A DNA stretch of 64,000 nt from Pseudomonas arsenicoxydans (GCF_006438915.1 NZ_RCZE01000004.1:124001-188000), one strand, 5' to 3'. Positions 48,878-58,415 are shown, numbered from the stretch's first letter. Notes: a model not told the origin generated them from the letters alone. Numbers and translations: made by a program.

Positions 48878-50257
48878 TCAGAACGCTTGAGGTCGATTCA
48901 GCGTGGTGGCCTGAAAAAATGCCCGGGCGCGTGGATCACAGGCGCAAGCCACGTTGATGCGCTGCCAGTCCGTGGCCTCGCCGCCGGGATTGAATGCCGT
49001 GGCAGAAGACAACAACACCCCGAAGCGTCGGGCCTGCGTGCGCACCTGAGCGTAGTCGGACATCCGTGATCGCGCCCAGATGAAAAGCCCGCCCACGGGC
49101 TTGCCGAAAACTTCCCAATCGGCGTCTTCGAGTATTTGCAAGGCGGCCTCTCTGTCGGTGTTCAATCGCTGGCGCTGACGCTGGACCAGTTTGCGATACG
49201 CGCCGCTGGCCAAGAGGCAAGCCAGCACCGATTCGCAGAACCTTGAGGCGCCCATGCTGCTGGTCATCTTGACCTCGGCCAGGCGCGAAACCACCGCGAC
49301 ACTGGCGACGACAAAGCCGACGCGCAATGAACTGCTGAGGGTTTTAGAGTAGCTACCGACGTAGATGACGTTGTCGTCGATCCCCAGCGCAGCGAGGCGA
49401 GTGCCGGGGCCGCGGTGCAAATCGGCAAAGACGTCATCTTCGATAACCAGCACACCATGGTCTCTGGTCAGTTGCAGCACCTGCTGCGCCACGGCGGGTG
49501 CCAGGCTGCTGCCGGTCGGGTTGTGGTAGAAGCTATTGATAAACAGCGCACGGGGCCGGTACGTCAGCAACAACGCTTCAAGCGCCTGCGTATCAGGCCC
49601 GCGGGGGGTACGCGGCACCTCGATCATCGTCACGCCGTTCAGCCTGAGCAGATCGAACAACAGCGAATACCCCGGACTTTCCACCACCACGCAATCCCCC
49701 GGTTTAAGCAACGTACGCACGATCAGATCCAGCCCGTGGGTCGCTCCGCTGGTGGTCATAATCCGTCGTTCATCCACCTCGATGTCGAATGGCTGGAGAC
49801 GCTTGAGGATCTGCTCTCGCAAGGCTGGCAAACCCAGTGGCGTGCTGTAGCTGAACATAGCAGCCATGTCGGTTCGGCTCACCTGGCGAATGGCGTAGCT
49901 CAAATCGTCAGTTTCACGCCAGCTTTCGGGCAGGCTGCCACAGCCCAGTTGAAGTTTGCCCGTCTCGCACTCCTGCGTTACGTCCGCCCCTTCGAACCAG
50001 GGACATCCCTGTCCCTGTGCAGGATGGGCAACCATGAAACCGGTGCCCTGACGCGGCGCCAGTACGCCCTGAGCCACCAAGCGCTCACAGGCTTCGATGA
50101 CGCAAGATTGACTGAGCAAATTGACCCGTGCAATTTGCCGCGCAGAAGGCAAACGCGTCCCCGGCAACACCCCGCCCTGACCGAGCCAGCCGGTCAACGC
50201 GTCGACGATTTGCTGCACAACTGGCACCAACGCCTGTCGATCGATTCTCAATTCCAT
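48878..50257 (-). CDS. MocR-type regulator (GntR HTH fused to aminotransferase-like domain)
   Basis: A 459-residue protein. The N-terminal GntR winged helix covers about residues 10-75 (LPSARQIARVNLLSQSCVIEACERL). The C-terminal part has a type I aminotransferase fold: NSFYHNPTGSSLAP, the aspartate in VIEDDVFADL, and the PLP lysine in VGSYSKTLSSSLRVGF. MocR proteins sense PLP or amino compounds and usually control a divergent neighbour. Here neither flank is divergent, so its target is not evident. A TTG two codons upstream lies at a better distance from AGGAG and could be the real start. Confidence 0.9.
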   Translation of the reverse strand: MELRIDRQALVPVVQQIVDALTGWLGQGGVLPGTRLPSARQIARVNLLSQSCVIEACERLVAQGVLAPRQGTGFMVAHPAQGQGCPWFEGADVTQECETGKLQLGCGSLPESWRETDDLSYAIRQVSRTDMAAMFSYSTPLGLPALREQILKRLQPFDIEVDERRIMTTSGATHGLDLIVRTLLKPGDCVVVESPGYSLLFDLLRLNGVTMIEVPRTPRGPDTQALEALLLTYRPRALFINSFYHNPTGSSLAPAVAQQVLQLTRDHGVLVIEDDVFADLHRGPGTRLAALGIDDNVIYVGSYSKTLSSSLRVGFVVASVAVVSRLAEVKMTSSMGASRFCESVLACLLASGAYRKLVQRQRQRLNTDREAALQILEDADWEVFGKPVGGLFIWARSRMSDYAQVRTQARRFGVLLSSATAFNPGGEATDWQRINVACACDPRARAFFQATTLNRPQAF

Positions 50258-50391
50258 GAGCAAGCAAACTCCTGTCCGTTTTGCGGGAAACAGTTAATCA
50301 CAGGAGCGCTGGAGGGGATGTGCGACAACGCCGCCAAAACCCTTGGTTCTAACCCTTTGAAACACAATGATCAGCCCCGTCACGGAACTGT

Positions 50392-50420
50392 AAAAAAGCC
50401 CGCGAAGCTGCGGGCTTTTT
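50392..50420 (-). terminator. Intrinsic terminator of the SDR gene
   Basis: On the minus strand AAAAAGCCCGCAGC then GCGGGCTTTTTTA; it lies about 22 bases after the SDR stop. Confidence 0.88.
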
Positions 50421-50441
50421 CCTACGAAGCGGCGACTGACT

Positions 50442-51203
50442 TCAAAACGCCGTCACGCCACCATCCACCGCCAGCGAATGACCGGTGGTGAACGCTGCAC
50501 CGTCGCTGCACAAGTACAACACCGCGCTGGCAATCTCCTCCACCTTACCGATGCGACCCACCGGGTGCATGGCGTTGGCGAACTCGCCCTTCTTCGGGTC
50601 TGCTTCATAGGCACGGCGGAACATGTCGGTGTCGATCACCGCCGGGCAGACCGCATTCACGCGAATCTTTTTCTTGGCGTATTCAATGGCTGCCGACTTG
50701 GTCAGGCCGATCACCGCGTGTTTGGACGCCGCGTAAATGCTCATCTTCGGTGCAGCCCCCAGGCCCGCCACCGAAGCGGTGTTGACGATCGCACCGCCGC
50801 CCTGGGCCAACAGCAAGGGCAACTGATACTTCATGCACAGCCAGACGCCCTTGACGTTGACGCCCATGATCGCGTCGAACTCATCCAGTGTGCCGTCGGC
50901 GAGTTTGCCTTTCTCGATCTCGATGCCAGCGTTGTTGAAGGCATAGTCGAGGCGGCCGTAGGTATTCACCACTTCGTCCATCAGATTTTTTACATCGCTT
51001 TCCAGCGTGACGTTGCAACGCACGAAGGTTGCTTCGCCGCCTAACGTACGAATCAGCGCCACCGTGCCTTCGCCGCCGGCGGTGTCCATGTCGGCCACTA
51101 CCACTTTCAGCCCTTCGGCCGCGAATGCCTGGGCCGTCGCGCGGCCAATACCGTTGGCAGCGCCGGTCACCACGGCGACCTGACCGGAAAACGTCATGCT
51201 CAT
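50442..51203 (-). CDS. Short-chain dehydrogenase/reductase
   Basis: A 253-residue oxidoreductase of the classical SDR type. The nucleotide motif TGAANGIGRATA lies near residues 14-25, NNAG is present, and the catalytic triad is in NTASVAG, YAASK. VVADMD after the second strand suggests NAD rather than NADP preference. The substrate is not identifiable. It is divergent from the CurA-type reductase gene, with a 228-base gap that holds a repeated operator-like sequence. Confidence 0.9.
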   Translation of the reverse strand: MSMTFSGQVAVVTGAANGIGRATAQAFAAEGLKVVVADMDTAGGEGTVALIRTLGGEATFVRCNVTLESDVKNLMDEVVNTYGRLDYAFNNAGIEIEKGKLADGTLDEFDAIMGVNVKGVWLCMKYQLPLLLAQGGGAIVNTASVAGLGAAPKMSIYAASKHAVIGLTKSAAIEYAKKKIRVNAVCPAVIDTDMFRRAYEADPKKGEFANAMHPVGRIGKVEEIASAVLYLCSDGAAFTTGHSLAVDGGVTAF

Positions 51204-51270
51204 TGTTATGTCCTCGAGTGCGGGGGATTTCGTATTTTCAGTCTAGCCACAGAGGTCCGCGCCACGGCAG

Positions 51271-51338
51271 CACTATCAGGTGGCCGGTTGGGCGCCCATG
51301 CGTGGCAGTGATAGAACCACCGTGCCAACTATCACTGC
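51271..51338. promoter_or_regulatory. Operator-like repeat between divergent oxidoreductase genes
   Basis: GCAGTGATAG (51305-51314) and CTATCACTGC (51329-51338) form a perfect 10-base inverted repeat with a 14-base spacer. A further direct half-site, CACTATCA, lies at 51271-51278. Three related half-sites in a divergent promoter region suggest a regulator binding site. Confidence 0.6.
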
Positions 51339-51431
51339 ACTGGATCGATGTGCATTCGCCGCATCAGCCAAACTTGCGGCATTGAGCCTGAAGGGCTATC
51401 AACAAGGCTTCATTCATCTTGAGTGCCTGTC

Positions 51432-52436
51432 ATGACTACCCAGACCAATCGCCAGTTCCTGCTCGCCAAACGTCCGGTGGGTCCAGCGACCCGCGAGACT
51501 TTTACCTACCAGGAAGTACCGGTCGGCGAGCCGGCGGCAGGTCAGATTCTGGTGAAAAACGAATACCTGTCCCTGGACCCGGCCATGCGCGGCTGGATGA
51601 ACGAGGGCAAGTCCTATATTCCGCCGGTCGGTCTGGGGGAAGTGATGCGCGCCTTGGGCGTGGGTAAAGTCGTTGCGTCGAACAACCCGGGGTTTGCGGT
51701 TGGTGACTACGTCAACGGCGCCTTGGGCGTGCAGGATTACTTCCTCGGCGAACCGCGCGGTTTCTACAAGGTTGATCCGAAACTGGCGCCCTTGCCGCGC
51801 TATTTGTCCGCCCTGGGCATGACTGGCATGACTGCCTATTTCGCTCTGCTCGATGTGGGCGCGCCGAAGGCCGGAGACACCGTGGTGTTGTCGGGTGCAG
51901 CCGGCGCGGTGGGCAGCATTGCCGGGCAGATCGCCAAGATCAAAGGCTGCCGCGTGGTCGGGATTGCCGGTGGCGCGGACAAGTGTCAGTTCCTGATCGA
52001 CGAATTGGGTTTTGACGGTGCCATCGACTACAAGAACGAGGACGTCATCGCCGGTCTTAAACGCGAATGCCCGAAAGGGGTCGACGTGTATTTCGATAAC
52101 GTCGGCGGCGACATTCTCGACGCCGTGCTGAGCCGCCTGAACATGAAGGCGCGCGTGGTGATTTGCGGCGCGATCAGCCAGTACAACAACAAGGAGGCGG
52201 TCAAGGGCCCGGCCAATTACCTGTCATTGCTGGTCAACCGCGCACGCATGGAAGGTTTTGTCGTGATGGACTACGCCGCCCAGTTCGCCGCCGCTGGTCA
52301 GGAAATGGCCGGCTGGATGGCCAAGGGAGAGCTCAAGAGCAAGGAAGACATTGTTGACGGACTGGAGACGTTCCCGGAGACACTGATGAAATTGTTCAGC
52401 GGCGAGAATTTCGGGAAGTTGGTGTTGAAGGTTTGA
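51432..52436 (+). CDS. NADP-dependent MDR oxidoreductase (CurA/YncB type)
   Basis: A 334-residue zinc-free medium-chain reductase starting MTTQTNRQFLLAKRPVG. SLDPAMRGWMNEGKSY and the Rossmann motif SGAAGAVGSIAGQIAK are typical of the leukotriene B4 12-hydroxydehydrogenase group. FDNVGGDILDAVLSRL follows. Such enzymes reduce alpha,beta-unsaturated ketones such as curcumin. The ATG at 51432 fits the family start; a GTG three codons upstream was not used. Confidence 0.91.
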   Translation: MTTQTNRQFLLAKRPVGPATRETFTYQEVPVGEPAAGQILVKNEYLSLDPAMRGWMNEGKSYIPPVGLGEVMRALGVGKVVASNNPGFAVGDYVNGALGVQDYFLGEPRGFYKVDPKLAPLPRYLSALGMTGMTAYFALLDVGAPKAGDTVVLSGAAGAVGSIAGQIAKIKGCRVVGIAGGADKCQFLIDELGFDGAIDYKNEDVIAGLKRECPKGVDVYFDNVGGDILDAVLSRLNMKARVVICGAISQYNNKEAVKGPANYLSLLVNRARMEGFVVMDYAAQFAAAGQEMAGWMAKGELKSKEDIVDGLETFPETLMKLFSGENFGKLVLKV

Positions 52437-52463
52437 TCCAACATTTGAAGTAATCACAAAACC

Positions 52464-52557
52464 AATGTGGGAGCGGGCTTGCTCGCGAAGGCGGTGCGTC
52501 AGTCGACATCAAAATTGACTGACACTCCGCCTTCGCGAGCAAGCCCGCTCCCACATT
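52464..52557. repeat. REPIN between the CurA-type gene and pyrF
   Basis: Inverted REP pair, core GAGCGGGCTTGCTCGC, with extended inner arms GAAGGCGG / CCGCCTTC. It separates convergent genes and may act as their terminator, since no other hairpin with a T run is seen here. Confidence 0.9.
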
Positions 52558-52574
52558 CGATCTTCGGTGTTGGG

Positions 52575-53273
52575 TTAAGCGAGTTCGGCGACTACGGCGG
52601 CGAGTGCTTTCGCTGGATCAGCCGCTTGGCTGATCGGACGGCCAATCACTAGATAATCCGAACCGGCGTCCAGTGCCTGGCGCGGGGTCAGGATGCGGCG
52701 TTGATCGTCTTGCGCACTGCCCGCCGGACGAATGCCCGGGGTCACCAGTTGCAACGACGGGTGCGCCGACTTCAAGGCCTGGGCTTCCAGCGCCGAACAC
52801 ACCAGGCCGTCCATCCCGGCTTTTTCTGCCAGTGCCGCCAGGCGCAGCACTTGTTCCTGCGGCTCGATGTCCAGACCGATACCGGCCAGGTCTTCACGTT
52901 CCATGCTGGTCAGCACGGTCACGCCGATCAGCAGCGGCTTGGGCCCGGTACGCTGATCCAGCACTTCACGGCAGGCTGCCATCATGCGCAGACCGCCGGA
53001 GCAGTGCACGTTGACCATCCACACGCCCATTTCCGCAGCGGCCTTGACGGCCATGGCGGTGGTGTTCGGGATGTCGTGGAATTTCAGGTCCAGGAACACT
53101 TCGAACCCCTTGTCACGCAAGGTGCCGACGATTTCCGACGCACAGCTGGTGAACAGTTCCTTGCCGACTTTTACCCGGCACAGCTTCGGGTCCAACTGGT
53201 CGGCCAGCTTCAGTGCGGCGTCACGGGTGGGAAAATCCAGGGCGACGATGATAGGAGTCTGGCAGACGGACAT
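52575..53273 (-). CDS. pyrF: Orotidine 5'-phosphate decarboxylase
   Basis: A 232-residue TIM-barrel enzyme that makes [12 protein letters not shown] at the start, the catalytic [10 protein letters not shown] (Asp/Lys pair) and the phosphate-binding [10 protein letters not shown] and YLVIGRPIS are all present. The ATG at 53273 gives the standard length. It stands alone between a REPIN and the two-component genes; 281 bases upstream of it, to 53554, contain no recognised gene. Confidence 0.96.
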   Translation of the reverse strand: MSVCQTPIIVALDFPTRDAALKLADQLDPKLCRVKVGKELFTSCASEIVGTLRDKGFEVFLDLKFHDIPNTTAMAVKAAAEMGVWMVNVHCSGGLRMMAACREVLDQRTGPKPLLIGVTVLTSMEREDLAGIGLDIEPQEQVLRLAALAEKAGMDGLVCSALEAQALKSAHPSLQLVTPGIRPAGSAQDDQRRILTPRQALDAGSDYLVIGRPISQAADPAKALAAVVAELA

Positions 53274-53554
53274 GTGCGGGCTCTCAGGCAGGACGAAATC
53301 GGCGCGCATTGTAGCGGAACCAGCGGCGCTGCGGGACCCGATGATCGGTAATTCGTCATCGGCGCTCAGGCAAGCCTAGTCCTTTGGCCAATTGTGTCGA
53401 GGCCGATACACTCATGACACGCCCACAACATCCTTCATCGCTACCGTCGGCAGCCGCAACACGTCCTTACAGCACTTCCCGCCTCCGGGCCGGACGCCTA
53501 TGCTGAAGCCACAACCTCGCAGCCCATCTTTGTGGTTGGCAGCCTCTCTGGCAG

Positions 53555-54325
53555 ATGAACGCACGCATGCACAACACCCAAGCCCCTTTGAACGACGATC
53601 AAAAAGCGCCCGGCGATGACAAACGCTGGAGCATTCGCGCCCTGATCGTCGACGATGACGTCCCGATTCGCGAACTGATGATCGACTACCTCGCCCGGTT
53701 CAACATCCACGCCAGCGGTGTCACCGACGGCGCGGCGATGCGCCTGGCGCTGCAAGCCGAACATTTCGACGTGGTGGTGCTGGACCTGATGCTGCCGGGC
53801 GAAGACGGCTTGTCGTTGTGCCGCTGGCTGCGTGCCGAATCGGACATTCCGATCCTGATGCTCACGGCCCGCTGCGAACCCACCGACCGGATCATCGGCC
53901 TGGAGCTGGGCGCCGATGACTATATGGCCAAACCGTTCGAACCCCGTGAGCTGGTGGCGAGAATTCAAACCATCCTGCGCCGGGTGCGCGATGATCGCAC
54001 CGAACAACGGGCGAACATTCGCTTCGACAACTGGCGCCTGAACAGCGTGTTGCGCCAGTTGATTGCCGCCGACGGCCTGGTGGTGCCGTTGTCCAACGCC
54101 GAATTCCGCCTGCTCTGGGTGTTTATCGAACGTCCACGCCGGGTGCTTAGCCGCGAGCAATTGCTGGACGCCGCTCGAGGGCGCTCGATCGAGGCCTTTG
54201 ATCGCAGCATCGATCTGCTGGTCTCGCGCCTGCGCCAGAAACTCGGTGATGATCCCAAAGCCCCGCAGCTGATCAAGACCGTTCGCGGCGAGGGTTATCT
54301 GTTCGACGCCAGAGACATCGGCTGA
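53555..54325 (+). CDS. OmpR family response regulator
   Basis: A 256-residue regulator. The receiver domain (about residues 27-138) has the phosphorylated D77 in VVVLDLMLPGEDG, acidic residues at D33-D35 and the lysine in MAKPFEPRE. The C-terminal winged helix is of OmpR type (LSNAEFRLLWVFIERP, RSIDLLVSRLRQKL, KTVRGEGYLF). The first 26 residues are a polar extension not usual for the family; an ATG at 53567 would shorten it by four. Its stop overlaps the start of the kinase gene by one base. Confidence 0.92.
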   Translation: MNARMHNTQAPLNDDQKAPGDDKRWSIRALIVDDDVPIRELMIDYLARFNIHASGVTDGAAMRLALQAEHFDVVVLDLMLPGEDGLSLCRWLRAESDIPILMLTARCEPTDRIIGLELGADDYMAKPFEPRELVARIQTILRRVRDDRTEQRANIRFDNWRLNSVLRQLIAADGLVVPLSNAEFRLLWVFIERPRRVLSREQLLDAARGRSIEAFDRSIDLLVSRLRQKLGDDPKAPQLIKTVRGEGYLFDARDIG

Positions 54326-55374
54326 TGCGTGCGCGCTTCGATACGCTGTTCGGCCGTCTGTTCGGCGTGCTGTTGCTGGCGATCATCCTTGCGCACCTGT
54401 TGGCATTTGCCTGGTTTCACCATTACGGCCCGCCTCCCCCACCGCCGCCGCCAGAGTTTTCCCAAGGCGTTGACGCAAAGCGCCCACCAATGGACCCGCG
54501 CTTTGAAAACCGGCCGCCTCGGCCATGGTTCGGCGGGCCGTTAGTGCCGCTGACCTTTCAATTGATCTCGCTGGTCATTGCGGCCTGGTACGGCGCCAAA
54601 CTGCTGAGCCGACCGATCCAGCGCCTGAGCGATGCCGCCGAGCGCTTGAGCGAAAACCTCGACAGCACGCCGCTGGATGAATCAGGCCCACGGGAAGCAC
54701 GGCAAGCGGCCTACACCTTCAACTTGATGCAGAAACGCATTATCGAACAGGTGCAACAGCGCTCGCGAATGCTCGGCGCGGTGTCCCATGACCTGCGCAC
54801 GCCGTTGTCGCGGCTCAAATTGCGTCTGGAGCAGATCGACGACGAGAAGCTGCAAGGTCAGATGCGTCAGGATCTGGACGACATGATCAGCATGCTTGAC
54901 GCCACCCTGACGTATCTGCACGAACAGCGCACCAGCGAAGCCCGGCAATGGATGGACGTGCAGGCGTTGGTGGAGTCGTTGTGTGAAAACGCCCAGGATC
55001 AGGGCGCCGATGTGCAGGCCAGCGGTCACTGCGCCCCGCTGCAAGTCCAGCCGATGGCCCTGCGTTCGTGCATCAACAACCTGCTGGATAACGCGCTTCG
55101 CTACGCGGGACAGGCATTGATCACCCTCGAAGACAGCCGCGAAACCCTGGTAATTCGGGTGATTGATCATGGGCCGGGTATTGCGCCGGATAAGCGTGAG
55201 GCGGTGTTTGAGCCGTTCTTTCGCCTGGAGGGTTCACGCAACCGCAACTCCGGCGGTGTTGGCCTGGGCATGACCATAGCCCGCGAGGCTTCAGAACGAC
55301 TGGGCGGGCAACTGAGCCTGGAAGAAACCCCGGGCGGTGGTTTGACTGCTGTCATTCACCTTCCCCGTACCTGA
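54325..55374 (+). CDS. Sensor histidine kinase with proline-rich periplasmic loop
   Basis: A 349-residue kinase. Membrane helices lie at about 13-31 and 73-93; the loop between them (about 40 residues) begins with eight consecutive prolines (36-43) and is rich in Pro, Arg and Trp. HAMP follows, then the phosphorylated H155 in AVSHDLRTPLSRL, the N-box NNLLDNALRYA and the glycine boxes DHGPGIAP and GVGLGMTIA. The loop is too small for a separate sensor fold. It shares a TGATG overlap with the regulator and is followed by the EF-hand protein gene 108 bases later. Confidence 0.92.
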   Translation: MRARFDTLFGRLFGVLLLAIILAHLLAFAWFHHYGPPPPPPPPEFSQGVDAKRPPMDPRFENRPPRPWFGGPLVPLTFQLISLVIAAWYGAKLLSRPIQRLSDAAERLSENLDSTPLDESGPREARQAAYTFNLMQKRIIEQVQQRSRMLGAVSHDLRTPLSRLKLRLEQIDDEKLQGQMRQDLDDMISMLDATLTYLHEQRTSEARQWMDVQALVESLCENAQDQGADVQASGHCAPLQVQPMALRSCINNLLDNALRYAGQALITLEDSRETLVIRVIDHGPGIAPDKREAVFEPFFRLEGSRNRNSGGVGLGMTIAREASERLGGQLSLEETPGGGLTAVIHLPRT

Positions 55375-55482
55375 GCCTGTGTGTACTGACCGGTACAAAC
55401 CTCACATACCCACGACACCTTGCCCCTTGAGGCTGCATAAGCCGGTGTACCCACCGGTTTTCCATTCCAGGGAGTGAGCACA

Positions 55483-56346
55483 ATGATCGGTAGCGTCAGC
55501 AACTACACGAGCTATACCAGCACCAGCACCAGCAATACCAGTAGCACAACCAACACCGCCCGCAGCCAGCAGTTCCAGAAAGAACTGCTCGCCAAACTCG
55601 ACACAAATAGCGACGGCGCGGTGGATCAGGACGAGCTGAAAAGTGCCTTGTCGCAAAAATCCGACGACGGCCTGTTGGTCAGCCTGAGCAAGAACTTCGC
55701 CGACCTCGACAGCGATAACAGCGGCAACCTGAGCAGTGAAGAAATGGCCGCGATGGCCCCACCACCGCCACCGCAACATGATCAACCACCGAGCACCGAA
55801 CTCGCCGATGCCATGATCAGCGCCCTGGACACCGACGGTGACGGCGCCATCAGCAGCGACGAGCTGAGCACCGGCCTGACCAGCGCCGGCAGCAGTGCCG
55901 ACAGCAAGGAAATCTTCTCGGCCCTGGACAAGAACCAGGACGGCACCGTCAGCAAAGACGAACTCGCCGCCAGCCTGGCCCCACCTCCTCCGCCCCCACA
56001 GCAGGTGTCCAGCGAGGAACTGTTCAGCCAGCTCGATACCGACAGCGATGGCAGCGTGACTGCCACTGAACTGAGCAGCGCGCTGCAGGCGAGCAACAGC
56101 ACCTTATCGACCAGCACCGACACCAGCGCCGCACTGCTCAAGGCACTGGACAGTGACAGCAGCGGCGGTGTCGGCAGTGATGAATTGAAAGCAGCGTTGC
56201 AAGCAGGCCGTGAGAAGACCAGTGACAGCTCCACCGATCAGTTCAACGTCAACGAGGCGCTGCACAAAATGATCGCCAATCTGAGCAAGCAGTATTCGCT
56301 CGATAACGTGGCGACGGTGGGCAAGTACCTGAACGTCGCTACCTAA
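55483..56346 (+). CDS. EF-hand calcium-binding protein with six loops (XopAW-like)
   Basis: A 287-residue acidic protein. Six EF-hand loops are readable, starting at D40, D76, D116, D149, D185 and D223, each ending in Glu at position 12 (for example DTNSDGAVDQDE). They come in pairs joined by poly-proline linkers (residues 93-97 and 167-172). The N-terminus (MIGSVSNYTSYTSTSTSNTS) is Ser/Thr-rich with no Sec signal. Proteins like this are labelled XopAW-type in pseudomonads; that name comes from a Xanthomonas type III effector, and no type III genes are near. GGGAG precedes the ATG. The likely role is calcium binding or sensing. Confidence 0.82.
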   Translation: MIGSVSNYTSYTSTSTSNTSSTTNTARSQQFQKELLAKLDTNSDGAVDQDELKSALSQKSDDGLLVSLSKNFADLDSDNSGNLSSEEMAAMAPPPPPQHDQPPSTELADAMISALDTDGDGAISSDELSTGLTSAGSSADSKEIFSALDKNQDGTVSKDELAASLAPPPPPPQQVSSEELFSQLDTDSDGSVTATELSSALQASNSTLSTSTDTSAALLKALDSDSSGGVGSDELKAALQAGREKTSDSSTDQFNVNEALHKMIANLSKQYSLDNVATVGKYLNVAT

Positions 56347-56355
56347 CATCAAAAA

Positions 56356-56451
56356 CATCGCGAGCAGGCTCACTCCCACATGGGTTCAGTGGTGTTCACT
56401 CTTTATGTGTCTTACATCGATCCAGTGTAGGAGTGAGCCTGCTCGCGATGA
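56356..56451. repeat. REPIN, divergent REP type (GAGCAGGCTCACTCC)
   Basis: ATCGCGAGCAGGCTCACTCC at 56357 and its inverted copy GGAGTGAGCCTGCTCGCGAT ending at 56449. The core differs from the main REP family of this window (CAGGCTCACT instead of CAAGCCCGCT), so it belongs to another REP subfamily. Confidence 0.85.
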
Positions 56452-56474
56452 GGCCATCAGCCTCGACTCAACGC

Positions 56475-57530
56475 TCAGGGCCGGCGATCCTCTACCCGCG
56501 CCTGACTCTTGCTCCAGTCAGTCAACAGACTGTATGCCACAGCCAACAACGTCGGCCCGATAAACAGCCCGATAAAGCCAAACGCGATCAACCCGCCAAA
56601 CACCCCCAGCAACACAATCACCAACGGCAGATTCCCGCCCCGGCTGATCAGGTACGGCTTGAGCACGTTGTCGACGCCACTGATGATGAACGTGCCCCAG
56701 ATCCCCAGGAACACTGCCATCCCGTACTCACCTTTCCAGGCCAGCCATGCCGTGGCCGGAATCCACACTAGCGGTGGCCCCATCGGAATCAGGCTGAGCA
56801 GGAAGGTCACGATACCCAGCACCAAGGCTCCCGGCACCCCGGCGATCAGGAACCCGATCAGTGCCAGAACAGCCTGCGCCGCTGCCGTACCGATCACGCC
56901 GTTCACCACCCGCTGCACCGTGCCCGCCACCAGATCAATGTAATACCCGGCGCGCTGACCGATCAGGCGCTCCAGTAACCCATGGACAAAGATCGCCAGA
57001 CGCGGGCCGTCGCGGTAGAAAAAGAACACAAACACGATGCTCAACGTCAGCTCGAGAATCCCGCCGCCTATCTGAGCACTGCGCGCCAGCAGCCAGTTAC
57101 CGACCTGCCCCAGATAAGGCTTGAGCGCGACCATCATCGCCGCGCCCTGCTCATCGATGCTGTTCCAGATCACCACCAGCCGTGCGCCCACCAGAGGGAC
57201 ACCGCCCAGCCAGTCCGGCGCCTGCGGCAGGCCCTCGACCTGTACATCCTTGATGAACACCGTGGCGTCACGCACGTGATCAGCCAGGTTGAACCCCAGC
57301 CACACCAGCGGCACCGCCACCAGCAACATCCAGCCGAGGGTCAGCAGCGCGGCCGCCAGGGATTCACGACCCTTGAGCCAACGGGTCAACAAACGCATCA
57401 GCGGCCAACTGGCAAACGCCAGTACCGCGCCCCAGAACAGCGCCGACCAGAACGGTGCCATCACCCAGAAGCTCGCGCCAAACAGCACCAGGAGCAGAAT
57501 CTGCACCAACAGCCGATCATTATTGGGCAT
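56475..57530 (-). CDS. AI-2E family transporter
   Basis: A 351-residue membrane protein with about seven to eight helices. The family pattern is FWSALFWGAVLAFASWPL near the start and FLLSLIPMGPPLVWIPA plus FIGPTLLAVAYSLL near the end. Members export autoinducer-2 (TqsA) or act as Na/H antiporters, so the substrate is open. The ATG at 57530 was taken; nine upstream codons lack support. Confidence 0.9.
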   Translation of the reverse strand: MPNNDRLLVQILLLVLFGASFWVMAPFWSALFWGAVLAFASWPLMRLLTRWLKGRESLAAALLTLGWMLLVAVPLVWLGFNLADHVRDATVFIKDVQVEGLPQAPDWLGGVPLVGARLVVIWNSIDEQGAAMMVALKPYLGQVGNWLLARSAQIGGGILELTLSIVFVFFFYRDGPRLAIFVHGLLERLIGQRAGYYIDLVAGTVQRVVNGVIGTAAAQAVLALIGFLIAGVPGALVLGIVTFLLSLIPMGPPLVWIPATAWLAWKGEYGMAVFLGIWGTFIISGVDNVLKPYLISRGGNLPLVIVLLGVFGGLIAFGFIGLFIGPTLLAVAYSLLTDWSKSQARVEDRRP

Positions 57531-57596
57531 GTAGAGTCTCGAAAAATCAGTCAACAAAGGGTAGACGAACGCGCAGAGCGCATTCGCCTGTGCAGC

Positions 57597-58415
57597 TTAT
57601 CGCAACAGCTCGATGTGCAGGCCAGAGCCTTCGACGGTCCCAGCTTCCAGTCGCGCCGCACGCACGCCTTGGGCAATCAATGCCTGACGCCAGGCCTCAG
57701 CCTTGGCACCGGAAACACTGACGCGCAAGGTGGTGTCCAGGTTCAGCCCGCGTGAAATCAGACGTGTCCACGTGTCATCGGGATCAGCGTTCAGTTTTGG
57801 GAAATCGAGTTCACCGGTGCTTTTGAGCTGACGCAGCAGAGTGGCGGACGTCGGTAACACGTCGCCCAACGGCGCCGCCGCGTCGAATTGCTCGACATGC
57901 AGGTAGGCTTTGCGATTACCGCGAGTGATGCTGTAAAGCGCCACCAGCGAATTGTCCTGCGGCGTCGCCAGTCTCAGCAGCAAATACGCCTGCTGATCGT
58001 CGGCGCCATAGAGCTTGGAATTGCCGAAGACTTCGTTGGCCCACAGGCTGCTTTCGCCGCAATCGCGGGCCTGGCACCAGAACAGCAGCTCGGCGCCCTG
58101 CTTTTGCAAGGCTTCCCGCGCGGCGGTAAAGGCTTCGGTAGAGGAATGCTCCGGCGGTAACTCGTAGGTGACCGAGGTGGTTTGCCCGCGCGCCGTGACC
58201 TGACCGTCAAAGCGCAACTGGCCGCTGATTTTGCGGATCGAACCCAGCGGGTAGATCCGTTCAAGCTCGACGGCCGGACGATAATCAACGATCTGCGCAT
58301 CTTCCATGCGCGGCAGGATCGGCAAGTCCTGACTGCCGGAAACATCGGCGGCAAACGATAAAGGACTGAAACAACACAGCGCCAGCAGACTGAGTGAACG
58401 CATGGACAGGCTCAT
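57597..58415 (-). CDS. DUF4892 family exported protein
   Basis: A 272-residue protein with a Sec signal peptide ([27 protein letters not shown], cut after FAA). Following is DUF4892: [29 protein letters not shown] N-part, then an OmpA-like helical/strand C-part ([27 protein letters not shown]). The function is unknown. Its start codon overlaps the stop of a small GST remnant as ATGA, and no Shine-Dalgarno is seen, so translation may depend on ribosomes finishing the remnant. An ATG four codons in is the alternative start. PA1623 is the likely orthologue. Confidence 0.83.
   Translation of the reverse strand: MSLSMRSLSLLALCCFSPLSFAADVSGSQDLPILPRMEDAQIVDYRPAVELERIYPLGSIRKISGQLRFDGQVTARGQTTSVTYELPPEHSSTEAFTAAREALQKQGAELLFWCQARDCGESSLWANEVFGNSKLYGADDQQAYLLLRLATPQDNSLVALYSITRGNRKAYLHVEQFDAAAPLGDVLPTSATLLRQLKSTGELDFPKLNADPDDTWTRLISRGLNLDTTLRVSVSGAKAEAWRQALIAQGVRAARLEAGTVEGSGLHIELLR

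Noticed and set aside
55483..56346. EF-hand protein as a type III secreted effector
   Set aside because: Only the family label suggests it; there is no type III gene, chaperone or hrp-box-like promoter in the window.
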